In this document: positions 6,405 through 13,035 of the stretch, piece after piece | How positions within the stretch are numbered: the stretch's first letter is position 1 | Layout of the letters: each line of letters starts with the position of its first letter | DNA from: Sulfurovum sp. | GTDB taxonomy: Bacteria > Campylobacterota > Campylobacteria > Campylobacterales > Sulfurovaceae | DNA: 16,856 nt | Assembly (NCBI GenBank): GCA_015661795.1 | Contig: DQVJ01000205.1 | Coordinates: 1-16,856 of the forward strand | Reading direction: 5' to 3' | Notes under the pieces: generated by a model | Told to the model about the DNA's origin: nothing | Seen by the model: only the letters and a program-made list of their open reading frames with translations | Database searches by the model: none | Position numbers and translations under genes: made by a program

Positions 6405-6410
6405 ATAATA
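6405..6410 (-). promoter_or_regulatory. Candidate -10 element for feoB-feoA
   Basis: The minus strand reads TATTAT (6410 to 6405), followed at once by a further TATAC register, behind a run of seven T. It lies 40 bases before the feoB TTG start and downstream of the Fur-box candidate, as expected for an iron-repressed promoter. Confidence 0.4.
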
Positions 6411-6435
6411 AAAAAATCCTTAAGTAAGCTTAAAA

Positions 6436-6450
6436 TGAAAGTTATTATCA
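6436..6450 (-). promoter_or_regulatory. Fur box candidate controlling feoB-feoA
   Basis: The minus strand reads TGATAATAACTTTCA. Against the 7-1-7 Fur consensus (TGATAAT-n-ATTATCA) the first half matches fully and the second at five of seven positions, 12 of 14 in all. An overlapping perfect dyad TATTAT-CA-ATAATA spans 6443-6456. The box ends about 26 bases upstream of the -10 candidate, so bound Fur would cover the -35 region. The Fur protein itself is not proven to be in this window; the PerR-like protein could also read such a site. Confidence 0.6.
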
Positions 6451-6497
6451 ATAATACGTTTTTTGTGGAATTGTTTTAGACGAGGCTGGATGATAAG

Positions 6498-6531
6498 ATA
6501 TAAACACTTTACAAAGGAAAAGTGTTTATAT
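6498..6531 (-). terminator. Hairpin after the porin gene, likely terminator
   Basis: ATATAAACACTTT (6498-6510) and AAAGTGTTTATAT (6519-6531) pair perfectly over 13 bp with an 8-nt loop. It begins 11 bases past the porin stop on the minus strand. The downstream tail is only moderately T-rich (CTTATCATCC), so it may act as an RNA-stabilising hairpin as much as a terminator. It separates the porin from the iron-regulated feoB promoter. Confidence 0.6.
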
Positions 6532-6542
6532 TGTATTCATAG

Positions 6543-7685
6543 TTAAAATTTGTAGTTTGCATAGAATTCAAGTACATTTGTACTATCAATGGCTCCGGTG
6601 TTGTTTTTGTTATTGGTATAGACTGCAGTGAAATCAATCGCTTGTGTAATGTCATAACCCAAGATGACATCTGTCTCATGTCCGTTATCAAAATCAGCAT
6701 AAGAAATGGTAGCAGAGATGCCTGCAATTGTTGTTGATGCAGATACCTTAAAGGCATCTAAGTCTTGTCCATTATATTGGTCAGCAACTGACATGTTCCA
6801 TGAATTTACATAAAGGTTGTTCCATCCAATATATCCTGTAGTACCGTCAATAAGTCTATTGTATGCAGCACTTAAATCAAAACCAGCAATTGTAGTTGAA
6901 ATCCTTGCTCCAAATGCACTTGAGTCAGTACCAAAACCTGTATCAAAACTGGTTGAGACATATTGTGCTTCTAAAGCAATACCTGAGAATGTATATCCTA
7001 CATCTGCATAAACTTGTGTATAGTTTGCTGCATCAATATTGTAGTACCAGATATTTACATCAAAGCCTTCACTGTATGTTGCCCCAACAGTCCAGTTGTC
7101 TCCATTTAACTCTGCAAATGTCTCCCCACTGTTGTTTGCTCTCCATTTATCGATGTATGATGCAACTAAGGTAAGATTACCTATAGATTGATTGGCTAAA
7201 GTATAAGCTTCAAATGCACCTGGTGCAATCAGCCAATCGTATCCTTGGAGCATAGGTGTTCCTAGTAGCTGACGTCCGGCAATAAGTGTTGTATCTGCAT
7301 AGGTGGCTGTGATATTGGCAACGTTGAAGTACGCACCGGTTTCTTGACCTTCAAGATAGTTTCCTGTCCATGTATCTGTACCGTTCCCAATGGTATTACC
7401 AAGGCTTGTGTAGCCTATAGCTGTGAAATTGGCAACAATGTTATCGATAATTTTATGTGAAACATCTAGCGTAATGGCTGCTGCTGATTCGGATGCACCT
7501 TTAGAAAACATATCTGATGCTATTTCGTTATCATTTGTAATATAGATAAGAGATGCTTTACCTGAGATAGAGGTAGAACTTTCAACTACAGCCGGTGCTT
7601 CTACGACAGGCTCAACAGGAGCTATGTCTCCACCTGCAACTGCAGCACTGATAGTTAATATTGTCACTAAACTTAATTTTGTCAT
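6543..7685 (-). CDS. Outer-membrane porin (Campylobacterota major-porin type)
   Basis: A 380-residue secreted beta-barrel protein. Residues 1-18 (MTKLSLVTILTISAAVAG) form a signal peptide; a Pro/Ala/Val/Glu-rich linker follows (about 22-38), then alternating amphipathic strands rich in Gly, Asn, Thr, Tyr and Ala to the end. The last residues, FYANYKF, carry the terminal Phe recognised by the BAM machinery. There are no Cys residues. Strand character and length fit general or anion-selective porins of the group, but I cannot assign substrate or subfamily. The SD AAGGAAA precedes ATG. It is a single-gene unit with its own promoter (TTGACT at 7745-7750, TATATA near 7719-7724), an FNR-type site over the start region, and a strong hairpin behind it. 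Confidence 0.8.
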   Translation of the reverse strand: MTKLSLVTILTISAAVAGGDIAPVEPVVEAPAVVESSTSISGKASLIYITNDNEIASDMFSKGASESAAAITLDVSHKIIDNIVANFTAIGYTSLGNTIGNGTDTWTGNYLEGQETGAYFNVANITATYADTTLIAGRQLLGTPMLQGYDWLIAPGAFEAYTLANQSIGNLTLVASYIDKWRANNSGETFAELNGDNWTVGATYSEGFDVNIWYYNIDAANYTQVYADVGYTFSGIALEAQYVSTSFDTGFGTDSSAFGARISTTIAGFDLSAAYNRLIDGTTGYIGWNNLYVNSWNMSVADQYNGQDLDAFKVSASTTIAGISATISYADFDNGHETDVILGYDITQAIDFTAVYTNNKNNTGAIDSTNVLEFYANYKF

Positions 7686-7700
7686 TGTATTTCCTTGTTT

Positions 7701-7714
7701 TTGATGTATATCAA
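7701..7714 (-). promoter_or_regulatory. Perfect FNR/CRP-family site at the porin promoter
   Basis: TTGAT-GTAT-ATCAA is an exact match to the FNR consensus TTGAT-N4-ATCAA. It starts just downstream of the -10 candidate (7719-7724) and covers the predicted start of transcription, 16 to 29 bases before the ATG. In that position a bound regulator would repress rather than activate. Which Crp/Fnr protein reads it is unknown; none is encoded in the window. Confidence 0.6.
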
Positions 7715-7718
7715 CAAG

Positions 7719-7750
7719 TATATAAAATTATTTAGCTATGAAGAGTCAAA
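7719..7750 (-). promoter_or_regulatory. Porin promoter (-35 and -10)
   Basis: TTGACT (7750 to 7745) matches the -35 consensus at five of six positions, and TATATA (7724 to 7719) serves as -10. Spacing is 18-20 bases depending on the register chosen, rather long. This is the only gene here with a recognisable -35, in keeping with strong expression of a porin. Confidence 0.45.
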
Positions 7751-7754
7751 AGGT

Positions 7755-7771
7755 GATTAATTTTTAATCAA
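7755..7771 (-). terminator. Short AT-rich hairpin after pgsA
   Basis: TGATTAA (7755-7761) and TTAATCA (7765-7771) form a perfect 7-bp stem with a 3-nt loop, six bases beyond the pgsA stop. Only CCTTTT follows on the minus strand. It may mark the end of the pyrD-to-pgsA transcript just before the porin promoter. Confidence 0.35.
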
Positions 7772-7777
7772 TATAAC

Positions 7778-8323
7778 TTAGTGAACAGGGTTATTTTTAA
7801 AAAAGTCTCTCACATACTCATAGCCAGAATAGAGTGTTAGAGCCACAGCAGTCCATAAAAGAAGTTCTGCACCAGGCCACTCCATAAGTAAAAACCCTAT
7901 GGCTATCATTTGTATGACAGTTTTGACTTTACCTGTCCAAGACGCAGCAATTTCAAGTCCTTGGCTTACCGCAGAAACCCTTAAGCCTGTGATAAATAGT
8001 TCTCTTGTAATGATGAGGAAAATAGCCCATTCTGAAGCTCTCTCAAGCATCATAAGTCCTAAAAACCCTGCCAGAGTAAGCATTTTATCTGCTAGTGGAT
8101 CAAGTATTTTACCTAAAGTCGTCACTTGATTAAATGTACGGGCGATATAGCCATCAAAAAAGTCAGTTGTACTTGCCAAGACAAAAATAAAAGCAGCCAT
8201 GTAATCAAGCCAACTATAGTGTATCCCTGAAAGAAGTTGACTGTCACGATTGACCAGTAAAAAGAACATTACAGGTGCGAGTAAAAGACGTATGAAGGCA
8301 AGGGTATTTGGGACATTGAACAA
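7778..8323 (-). CDS. pgsA: CDP-diacylglycerol-glycerol-3-phosphate 3-phosphatidyltransferase
   Basis: A 181-residue integral membrane enzyme making phosphatidylglycerol phosphate from CDP-diacylglycerol and glycerol 3-phosphate, the committed step to phosphatidylglycerol and cardiolipin. The CDP-alcohol phosphatidyltransferase signature is complete: Asp54, Asp57-Gly58, Ala61-Arg62, Gly71, Asp75 and Asp79 (D-x2-DG-x2-AR-x8-G-x3-D-x3-D). The N-terminus FNVPNTLAFIRL is typical for PgsA, and four to five hydrophobic segments follow. The start is TTG at 8323: an in-frame TAG stands three codons upstream and AAAAGG precedes it. It ends the operon, 30 bases after the FabL-like gene. Other CDP-alcohol enzymes (PssA) are less likely from length and N-terminus. 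Confidence 0.92.
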   Translation of the reverse strand: MFNVPNTLAFIRLLLAPVMFFLLVNRDSQLLSGIHYSWLDYMAAFIFVLASTTDFFDGYIARTFNQVTTLGKILDPLADKMLTLAGFLGLMMLERASEWAIFLIITRELFITGLRVSAVSQGLEIAASWTGKVKTVIQMIAIGFLLMEWPGAELLLWTAVALTLYSGYEYVRDFFKNNPVH

Positions 8324-8353
8324 ATTGGACTACCTTTTATTATATATTTTTTA

Positions 8354-9133
8354 CTAACGGAAAGTTGTCCCGCCATCTACAACAAGTGTTTGTCCAGTAA
8401 TCCAAGATGCTTCATCTGTACAAAGAAAGTAGATAGATCCAGCAAGGTCATCAGGACTTCCCATTCTATTGACAGCAGAACGCTTAATTGTTTCTGCTTT
8501 GACTTCTTCATAGTTGGTAAAGGCTTTGAGTGCATCTGTGTCGATGGGACCACCAGATACTGCATTTACTCTGATACCCATTTCTCCAAGTTCTACAGCA
8601 GCGTAACGGCTCATCGCTTCTACAGCAGCCTTATTGGTACCATGTCCTGCATAGTTTTCAATATATATCAGGTTACCAGTTGAAGAAAGCGTTACAATAG
8701 CACCACCTCCAACTTTTTCCATGCGTACAGCAGCCTCTTGTGAGCCACGTACAAATGCACCTACTGTTGCCGTATAGATGTTTGTCAGACCCTTTGCCGG
8801 ACGTAGTTTCATAAATTTACCATAGCCGCCTATAATGGGGCGTCCATAGATCATAGCATTAGATACAAAGAAATCCACTCTATCAAAATCTTCATCAATG
8901 GCTTTAAAAAGTGGTTTAAATTCATCAAGCTCTAGAATATTGAGTGCATAGGCTCTTGCTTTGATGCCATACTTATTTTCCAAGTCTGTGGCAATTTCAT
9001 CTGCAATTTCTTTGTTAGAATTATAGGTAAAAGCGATATTGACACCATTTTGTGCAAACTTTTCTACTACTGCTTTACCTATACCTTTGGTAGCACCTGT
9101 GATAACAAGTGTTTTGCCTTTCATATTTGACAT
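8354..9133 (-). CDS. fabL: FabL-like enoyl-ACP reductase (short-chain dehydrogenase fold)
   Basis: A 259-residue Rossmann-fold NAD(P)H oxidoreductase. The cofactor loop TGATKGIG is at 12-19, with SNA (91-93) and catalytic-region Ser150/Ser151. The active site reads Tyr161-x6-Lys168, the enoyl-ACP reductase spacing, not the Tyr-x3-Lys of ordinary SDRs. The following segment, EAMSRYAAVELGEMGIRVNA, and then VSGGPIDTDALKAF, is very close to Bacillus FabL (enoyl reductase III). The expected reaction is reduction of trans-2-enoyl-ACP in fatty-acid elongation. The ATG overlaps the dapA stop by one base (TAATG), with AGGAG upstream. The Campylobacter homologue next to dapA (Cj0807) is usually annotated only as a short-chain dehydrogenase. 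Whether this is the sole enoyl reductase of the cell cannot be seen here. Confidence 0.82.
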   Translation of the reverse strand: MSNMKGKTLVITGATKGIGKAVVEKFAQNGVNIAFTYNSNKEIADEIATDLENKYGIKARAYALNILELDEFKPLFKAIDEDFDRVDFFVSNAMIYGRPIIGGYGKFMKLRPAKGLTNIYTATVGAFVRGSQEAAVRMEKVGGGAIVTLSSTGNLIYIENYAGHGTNKAAVEAMSRYAAVELGEMGIRVNAVSGGPIDTDALKAFTNYEEVKAETIKRSAVNRMGSPDDLAGSIYFLCTDEASWITGQTLVVDGGTTFR

Positions 9134-10029
9134 TAAGCGACTCCTGCAATTTTGTATTTTTTCATAACTTCTTCTATCTTTTTCATATTTTCTTTACTTG
9201 GGGCAACAAGGGGAAGTCTATATTCAAGTGTTTCAGTAAGACCTGCTATATACATTGCCGCTTTGATCGGAATAGGGTTACTTTCGCAAAAGAGTACTTT
9301 ATTGATATCAAAAAGTGTATCATTGATGGCTTTAGAGGTTTTGAAATCACCTTTGAATGCTGTATGTGCAAGTTCGGCTTTCATATCGGGTAGAAGGTTG
9401 GCAGTCACTGAAGTGATACCTTTCCCTCCACTTGCGAGTATTGGAAAGTCTATGGCATCATCACCAGAAAAAACATAAAGATCAGGTACTTTAGCTAAAA
9501 GTTCAACAGTACGTTCTATGGAACCAGTTGCTTCTTTAATACCCATGATATTTTCTACATCACAGAAAAGTCTTTTAACTGTATCTGGTAAGATATCCAC
9601 TCCTGTACGTCCTGGTACATTATAGAGCATAAAAGGTACTTTTACAGCAGATGCGATGGCTTTGTAATGTTGATAAAGTCCTTCCTGACTAGGTTTATTA
9701 TAGTAAGGACTGACAGAAAATATAGCATCCACACCACAATCTTCTGCATGCTTGGCAATATCAATGGCTTCATGTGTAGCATTGGATCCTGCACCGGCAA
9801 GCACTTTTGTAGTACTGGTTTTACAGACTTCAACAGCTATCTCTATACATCTTTTATGCTCATCATGGCTTAATGTGGCACTTTCACCCGTTGTTCCAAC
9901 TGGACAAACTGCATCAATCCCATTATCTATTTGTCTTTGGATAAGAGAGGCATAGGTTGCTTCATCTAATGTACCGTTTTTAAAAGGTGTAATAAGTGCT
10001 GTAGTTGCACCTGTAATATAATTACTCAT
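9133..10029 (-). CDS. dapA: 4-hydroxy-tetrahydrodipicolinate synthase
   Basis: A 298-residue class I aldolase-type TIM barrel that condenses pyruvate with aspartate semialdehyde, the first step toward diaminopimelate and lysine. The Schiff-base Lys is Lys165 in MGIKEATG. The catalytic triad region has Thr46/Thr47 in GTTGES and Tyr136 in YNVPGRTG, and Arg141 binds the substrate carboxylate. Length and motifs are standard. The SD AGGAT lies seven bases before the ATG. It sits ten bases after the M16 peptidase gene and overlaps the FabL-like gene by one base, as part of the pyrD operon. Confidence 0.97.
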   Translation of the reverse strand: MSNYITGATTALITPFKNGTLDEATYASLIQRQIDNGIDAVCPVGTTGESATLSHDEHKRCIEIAVEVCKTSTTKVLAGAGSNATHEAIDIAKHAEDCGVDAIFSVSPYYNKPSQEGLYQHYKAIASAVKVPFMLYNVPGRTGVDILPDTVKRLFCDVENIMGIKEATGSIERTVELLAKVPDLYVFSGDDAIDFPILASGGKGITSVTANLLPDMKAELAHTAFKGDFKTSKAINDTLFDINKVLFCESNPIPIKAAMYIAGLTETLEYRLPLVAPSKENMKKIEEVMKKYKIAGVA

Positions 10030-10039
10030 AGTTAATATC

Positions 10040-11359
10040 CTAGTTTTTTTTCAATATGACAGTCGTAGAAAAATTATGATCAAAATACTTTTTGGCGACT
10101 TTTTGAATATCTTTGAGTGTAATTTTATCTAATTTCTCTTCATATTCAAGTAAAGGTTGTATATTTCCTTTGACATAATAGTCTCCATAGAGTCCTGCAA
10201 CAGAAGACGAACTCTCTAAAGAATAGATAAACTCTGCTTTTGTGTTAATCTTCACTTTATCTAATTCTTCTTGTGTAACTTCAGCATTTTTAAGTTTTTC
10301 GAGTTGTAAAAGAATTTCTTTTTCTAATTCTGAGACAGAGGCTTCCGGTGCTGCCATTGCCATGATAAGAAAAATACCTGGGTCTGTAAGTTCCATGTTG
10401 TATCCATACACTTGATTGGCAAGCTGTTTTTCATTGACTATGGTTTTTTCAAACCAAGAACTTTTACCTGAGCTGAGAATATGTGAAATCGCTGAGAGTG
10501 CTACTTGATCTTCATGTGCATAGTTTGGGATAGCATAGGCGATGGCCAATGTATCTACCTTATTGCTCTCTTTGTGAAGTATAGCCCTTTTTGCCCCATC
10601 AACTTTTGGTTCAACTGCTATCACTTTTGGAATCTCATGTTTATTTTTTATGTTTCCAAAATATTTCTTGGCTTCTTCAAATACTTGTGTTTTATCAATA
10701 TCTCCTGCAACAATAAGAATAGCATTGTCTGGTTGATAGTATCGTTGGTAAAATTCTCTAATATCTTCTATTTTCCATGTGAGTATGTCTTCCATAAAGC
10801 CTATAGGAAGCCAATGATACGGATGGTAGGTAAAATGTGTGTTAAAAAGCCTAAAATACAGATATCCCATCGGATTATTGTCTGTTCTGAGTCTTCGCTC
10901 TTCTGCAACAACATCACGTTCTTTTTGAAACTCTTCATCAGTAAGTTTTAGGTTTTGCATAAGTTCAGCAAACAGGTCCAGTGTCATCGAAAGGTTTTTA
11001 CTTGCTGTTTTTATGAAGTAGTGTGTTTTATCAAAACCAGTTGCGGCATTGTTTACACCACCACGGCTTTTTACGATAGTGTCAAATTCACCTTCTTTAA
11101 GTTTATCTGTAGATTTAAAGCTTAAGTGTTCAAGCATATGAGCCATGCCACTTTTACCCATGACTTCATTTCTACTACCGACTTTGTAATAAATATCTGT
11201 TGTAATCACACCTGAATCATTATCCATAGGTATGACAACGATTTGCATACCGTTTTCTAATGTTTTTGTAAAATGTTTTGGCAATGAGTTGGCCATTAAT
11301 GCTCCTGATAGTAAAAATAATAAAGTAGTTATTTGGGCTAAGAATGTGTTGTGTTTCAT
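10040..11359 (-). CDS. M16-family zinc peptidase, exported
   Basis: A pitrilysin-family (M16B) metallopeptidase of 439 residues. A signal peptide covers about residues 1-24 (hydrophobic core ITTLLFLLSGALMA), so it acts in the periplasm. The inverted zinc motif HMLEH is at 74-78 and a third ligand Glu lies at 153/154 in VVAEERR; RSRGGVNNAATGFDKTHY-type sequence follows the motif as usual. The ATG at 11359 overlaps the pyrD stop as ATGA, with GGAG upstream; a TTG two codons earlier (11365) is the alternative start. Bacterial M16B enzymes often pair with a catalytically dead R/Y subunit; none is encoded next to it. Campylobacter carries the homologue at the same place (Cj0805). The substrate is unknown. 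Confidence 0.9.
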   Translation of the reverse strand: MKHNTFLAQITTLLFLLSGALMANSLPKHFTKTLENGMQIVVIPMDNDSGVITTDIYYKVGSRNEVMGKSGMAHMLEHLSFKSTDKLKEGEFDTIVKSRGGVNNAATGFDKTHYFIKTASKNLSMTLDLFAELMQNLKLTDEEFQKERDVVAEERRLRTDNNPMGYLYFRLFNTHFTYHPYHWLPIGFMEDILTWKIEDIREFYQRYYQPDNAILIVAGDIDKTQVFEEAKKYFGNIKNKHEIPKVIAVEPKVDGAKRAILHKESNKVDTLAIAYAIPNYAHEDQVALSAISHILSSGKSSWFEKTIVNEKQLANQVYGYNMELTDPGIFLIMAMAAPEASVSELEKEILLQLEKLKNAEVTQEELDKVKINTKAEFIYSLESSSSVAGLYGDYYVKGNIQPLLEYEEKLDKITLKDIQKVAKKYFDHNFSTTVILKKN

Positions 11360-12420
11360 TTCCAATCTGCTCCAATAGCTTCTGATATATGGTTATAGCC
11401 ATCTTTTTGTAAAAGTTGGATGAGACCTTCATTGATCTCTTTAATGAGTATAGGACCTTTGTAGATGAACATACTGTAAATTTGCACGAGAGAAGCACCA
11501 GCTTTAATACGTCTGTAGGCTTCTTCGGCAGAATCTATCCCTCCTACAGAGATAAGTAATGTTTTACCATAGAGTTCTTTTCCTATTGCACGGAAGAGTG
11601 CATATGATTTTTCTGTAAGTAAAGCACCACTGATTCCACCAAAATCTTTTGCATCTTCTGTAAGAGAATAGTCTATAGTGGTATTGGTAGCGATGATACC
11701 TGCTGCACCAGCATCAACGGCAGTTTTACAAAGTAGTATGGCATCTTCATGTGCCATATCAGGTGCAATCTTAAGAAGTACGGGTTGTGAAGTTATCTCT
11801 TTTGCCATTGCAAAGATAGCTTGGATGAATGCTTCATTTTGTAAGTCTCTTAGTCCTGGTGTATTGGGTGAAGAGATGTTAATGACAATATAATCTCCAT
11901 ACTCTTTAAATGCCCTGAAGAGTGTTTCATAATCATTTAGGGCTTCATTCTCTGCTGTAAGTTTGTTTTTCCCAATATTAATACCTATAGGATAGTCCAA
12001 AAAATAAAGTTTTTTGAGTTGTTGCAGCATATAAAAACTGCCTTTGTTGTTGAACCCCATAGCATTTTGTATGGATTGATCTTTGAGAAGTCTAAAAAGT
12101 CTTGGTTTTGGGTTTCCATCTTGTGGTTTGGGTGTGATGGTACCTATTTCAGTATAGCCAAAACCCATAGCCGGTGTGGCAGTGATATATTGACCATTTT
12201 TGTCGAACCCTGCACCTAAACCCACAGGGTTTTGGAAAGTTTTCCCAAAAATTTCTTGACGAAGCATAGGATGGGTCACAAAATACTGTTTTGCCAAAAA
12301 ACGCAAAAGTATTGGAATATGTGCAGCTGTTCGTAACCCTATACTTGCAAGGGTATGAGCAGTTTCAGGTTCTAACTTAAAGAGTACTTTTTTAAGGGTT
12401 TGGTAAGAAAAAAATGACAC
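11356..12420 (-). CDS. pyrD: Dihydroorotate dehydrogenase, quinone-dependent (class 2)
   Basis: A 354-residue FMN flavoprotein oxidising dihydroorotate to orotate with membrane quinone, the fourth pyrimidine step. Its class 2 features are the extra N-terminal helical region (LFKLEPETAH) for quinone and membrane contact, and the active-site Ser in NISSPNTPGLR (181-191). Other blocks are GLGAGFDKNG (67-76), AMGFNNKG, LLKIAPD, IATNTT and the FMN-phosphate loop SVGGID. The start is set to GTG at 12420 because GGAG sits seven bases upstream. An in-frame ATG at 12432 has no ribosome site and lies only about a dozen bases past the predicted transcription start. It heads a five-gene operon; its stop overlaps the next start. 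Confidence 0.95.
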   Translation of the reverse strand: MSFFSYQTLKKVLFKLEPETAHTLASIGLRTAAHIPILLRFLAKQYFVTHPMLRQEIFGKTFQNPVGLGAGFDKNGQYITATPAMGFGYTEIGTITPKPQDGNPKPRLFRLLKDQSIQNAMGFNNKGSFYMLQQLKKLYFLDYPIGINIGKNKLTAENEALNDYETLFRAFKEYGDYIVINISSPNTPGLRDLQNEAFIQAIFAMAKEITSQPVLLKIAPDMAHEDAILLCKTAVDAGAAGIIATNTTIDYSLTEDAKDFGGISGALLTEKSYALFRAIGKELYGKTLLISVGGIDSAEEAYRRIKAGASLVQIYSMFIYKGPILIKEINEGLIQLLQKDGYNHISEAIGADWK

Positions 12421-12446
12421 TATAATCTCCATAATGAATTGGATAT

Positions 12447-12454
12447 ATTATAGC
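12447..12454 (-). promoter_or_regulatory. Promoter -10 for the pyrD operon
   Basis: The minus strand reads GCTATAAT with a perfect TATAAT at 12452 to 12447, in the 28-base gap between the small barrel-protein gene and pyrD. A start near 12440 gives a leader of about 20 bases to the GTG start with the GGAG ribosome site inside. The -35 region would lie in the end of the upstream gene. Confidence 0.6.
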
Positions 12455-12460
12455 TAAGTA

Positions 12461-12964
12461 TCAATAAAAGTAGTGTAATCCAAAGGTAGTACCTTGCATA
12501 TTACGCAAGGGTGGAAGTTCTTCAATATTATTATAATGATATGAAATGTCTGCATCTATATTATCTGTTATATAGAAAAGAAAACCAAAATTACCCCCAT
12601 AATAAAATCCATTGTTGTCTTCAGTGAGGAAGTCTGTATAATGAAGATAACCGAGACTCGCCCCTAGGTAGGGTCTTACTTCAGGGTAGCCAAACATATC
12701 ATCCATAAGTATTTTATCTATTTCAATTGAAAAGGTTTGAAAGTTATTATTCCCTGATATGGTAAACATCGTACGCCAATCTATCGTTTGTTTTCCATAA
12801 CGTAATCCAAAATTTATTTCTTTAGGGTTGGGGATATTTACAGATGACTCAACATCTACTTTGTCTGAAGAGAGTGTGATACCAAGAAAAGGGAAACTTT
12901 CAGTAGCATCTTTGGGGAAAAGTGTTGTTGCTAACAATACAAAAAGAACAACAAGTTTAGACAT
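12461..12964 (-). CDS. Small outer-membrane beta-barrel protein
   Basis: A 167-residue exported protein. A signal peptide covers residues 1-18 or so (MSKLVVLFVLLATTLFPK). The rest alternates polar and aromatic residues in short strands separated by Asn/Asp-rich turns, for example YLGASLGYLHY and GFYYGGNFGFLFYITDN, and ends in FGLHYFY with a terminal aromatic residue. This fits an eight-stranded OmpA/Opa-like barrel, but I recognise no named family. The start is the ATG at 12964 with GGAGAAG six bases upstream; a TTG at 12976 is inside that ribosome site. It stands between msbA and pyrD, in a place where I do not recall a gene in Campylobacter. Its spacer of about 70 bases is very AT-rich and has only weak promoter candidates. 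Confidence 0.7.
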   Translation of the reverse strand: MSKLVVLFVLLATTLFPKDATESFPFLGITLSSDKVDVESSVNIPNPKEINFGLRYGKQTIDWRTMFTISGNNNFQTFSIEIDKILMDDMFGYPEVRPYLGASLGYLHYTDFLTEDNNGFYYGGNFGFLFYITDNIDADISYHYNNIEELPPLRNMQGTTFGLHYFY

Positions 12965-13035
12965 AAACTTCTCCAAAAAAATATTAGTTAATATATAATT
13001 ATTGTTATAGTATCTATTTTTGTGTTAAAAAAATC

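Noticed and set aside
10505..10951. A 148-codon plus-strand frame opposite the M16 peptidase gene.
   Set aside because: Its protein is Phe/Cys/Tyr-rich with no domain, typical of the antisense shadow of a well-supported gene.
12981..12994. ATATTA-GT-TAATAT dyad upstream of the small barrel-protein gene.
   Set aside because: Six bp of pure A/T in a spacer of nearly pure A/T can occur by chance.
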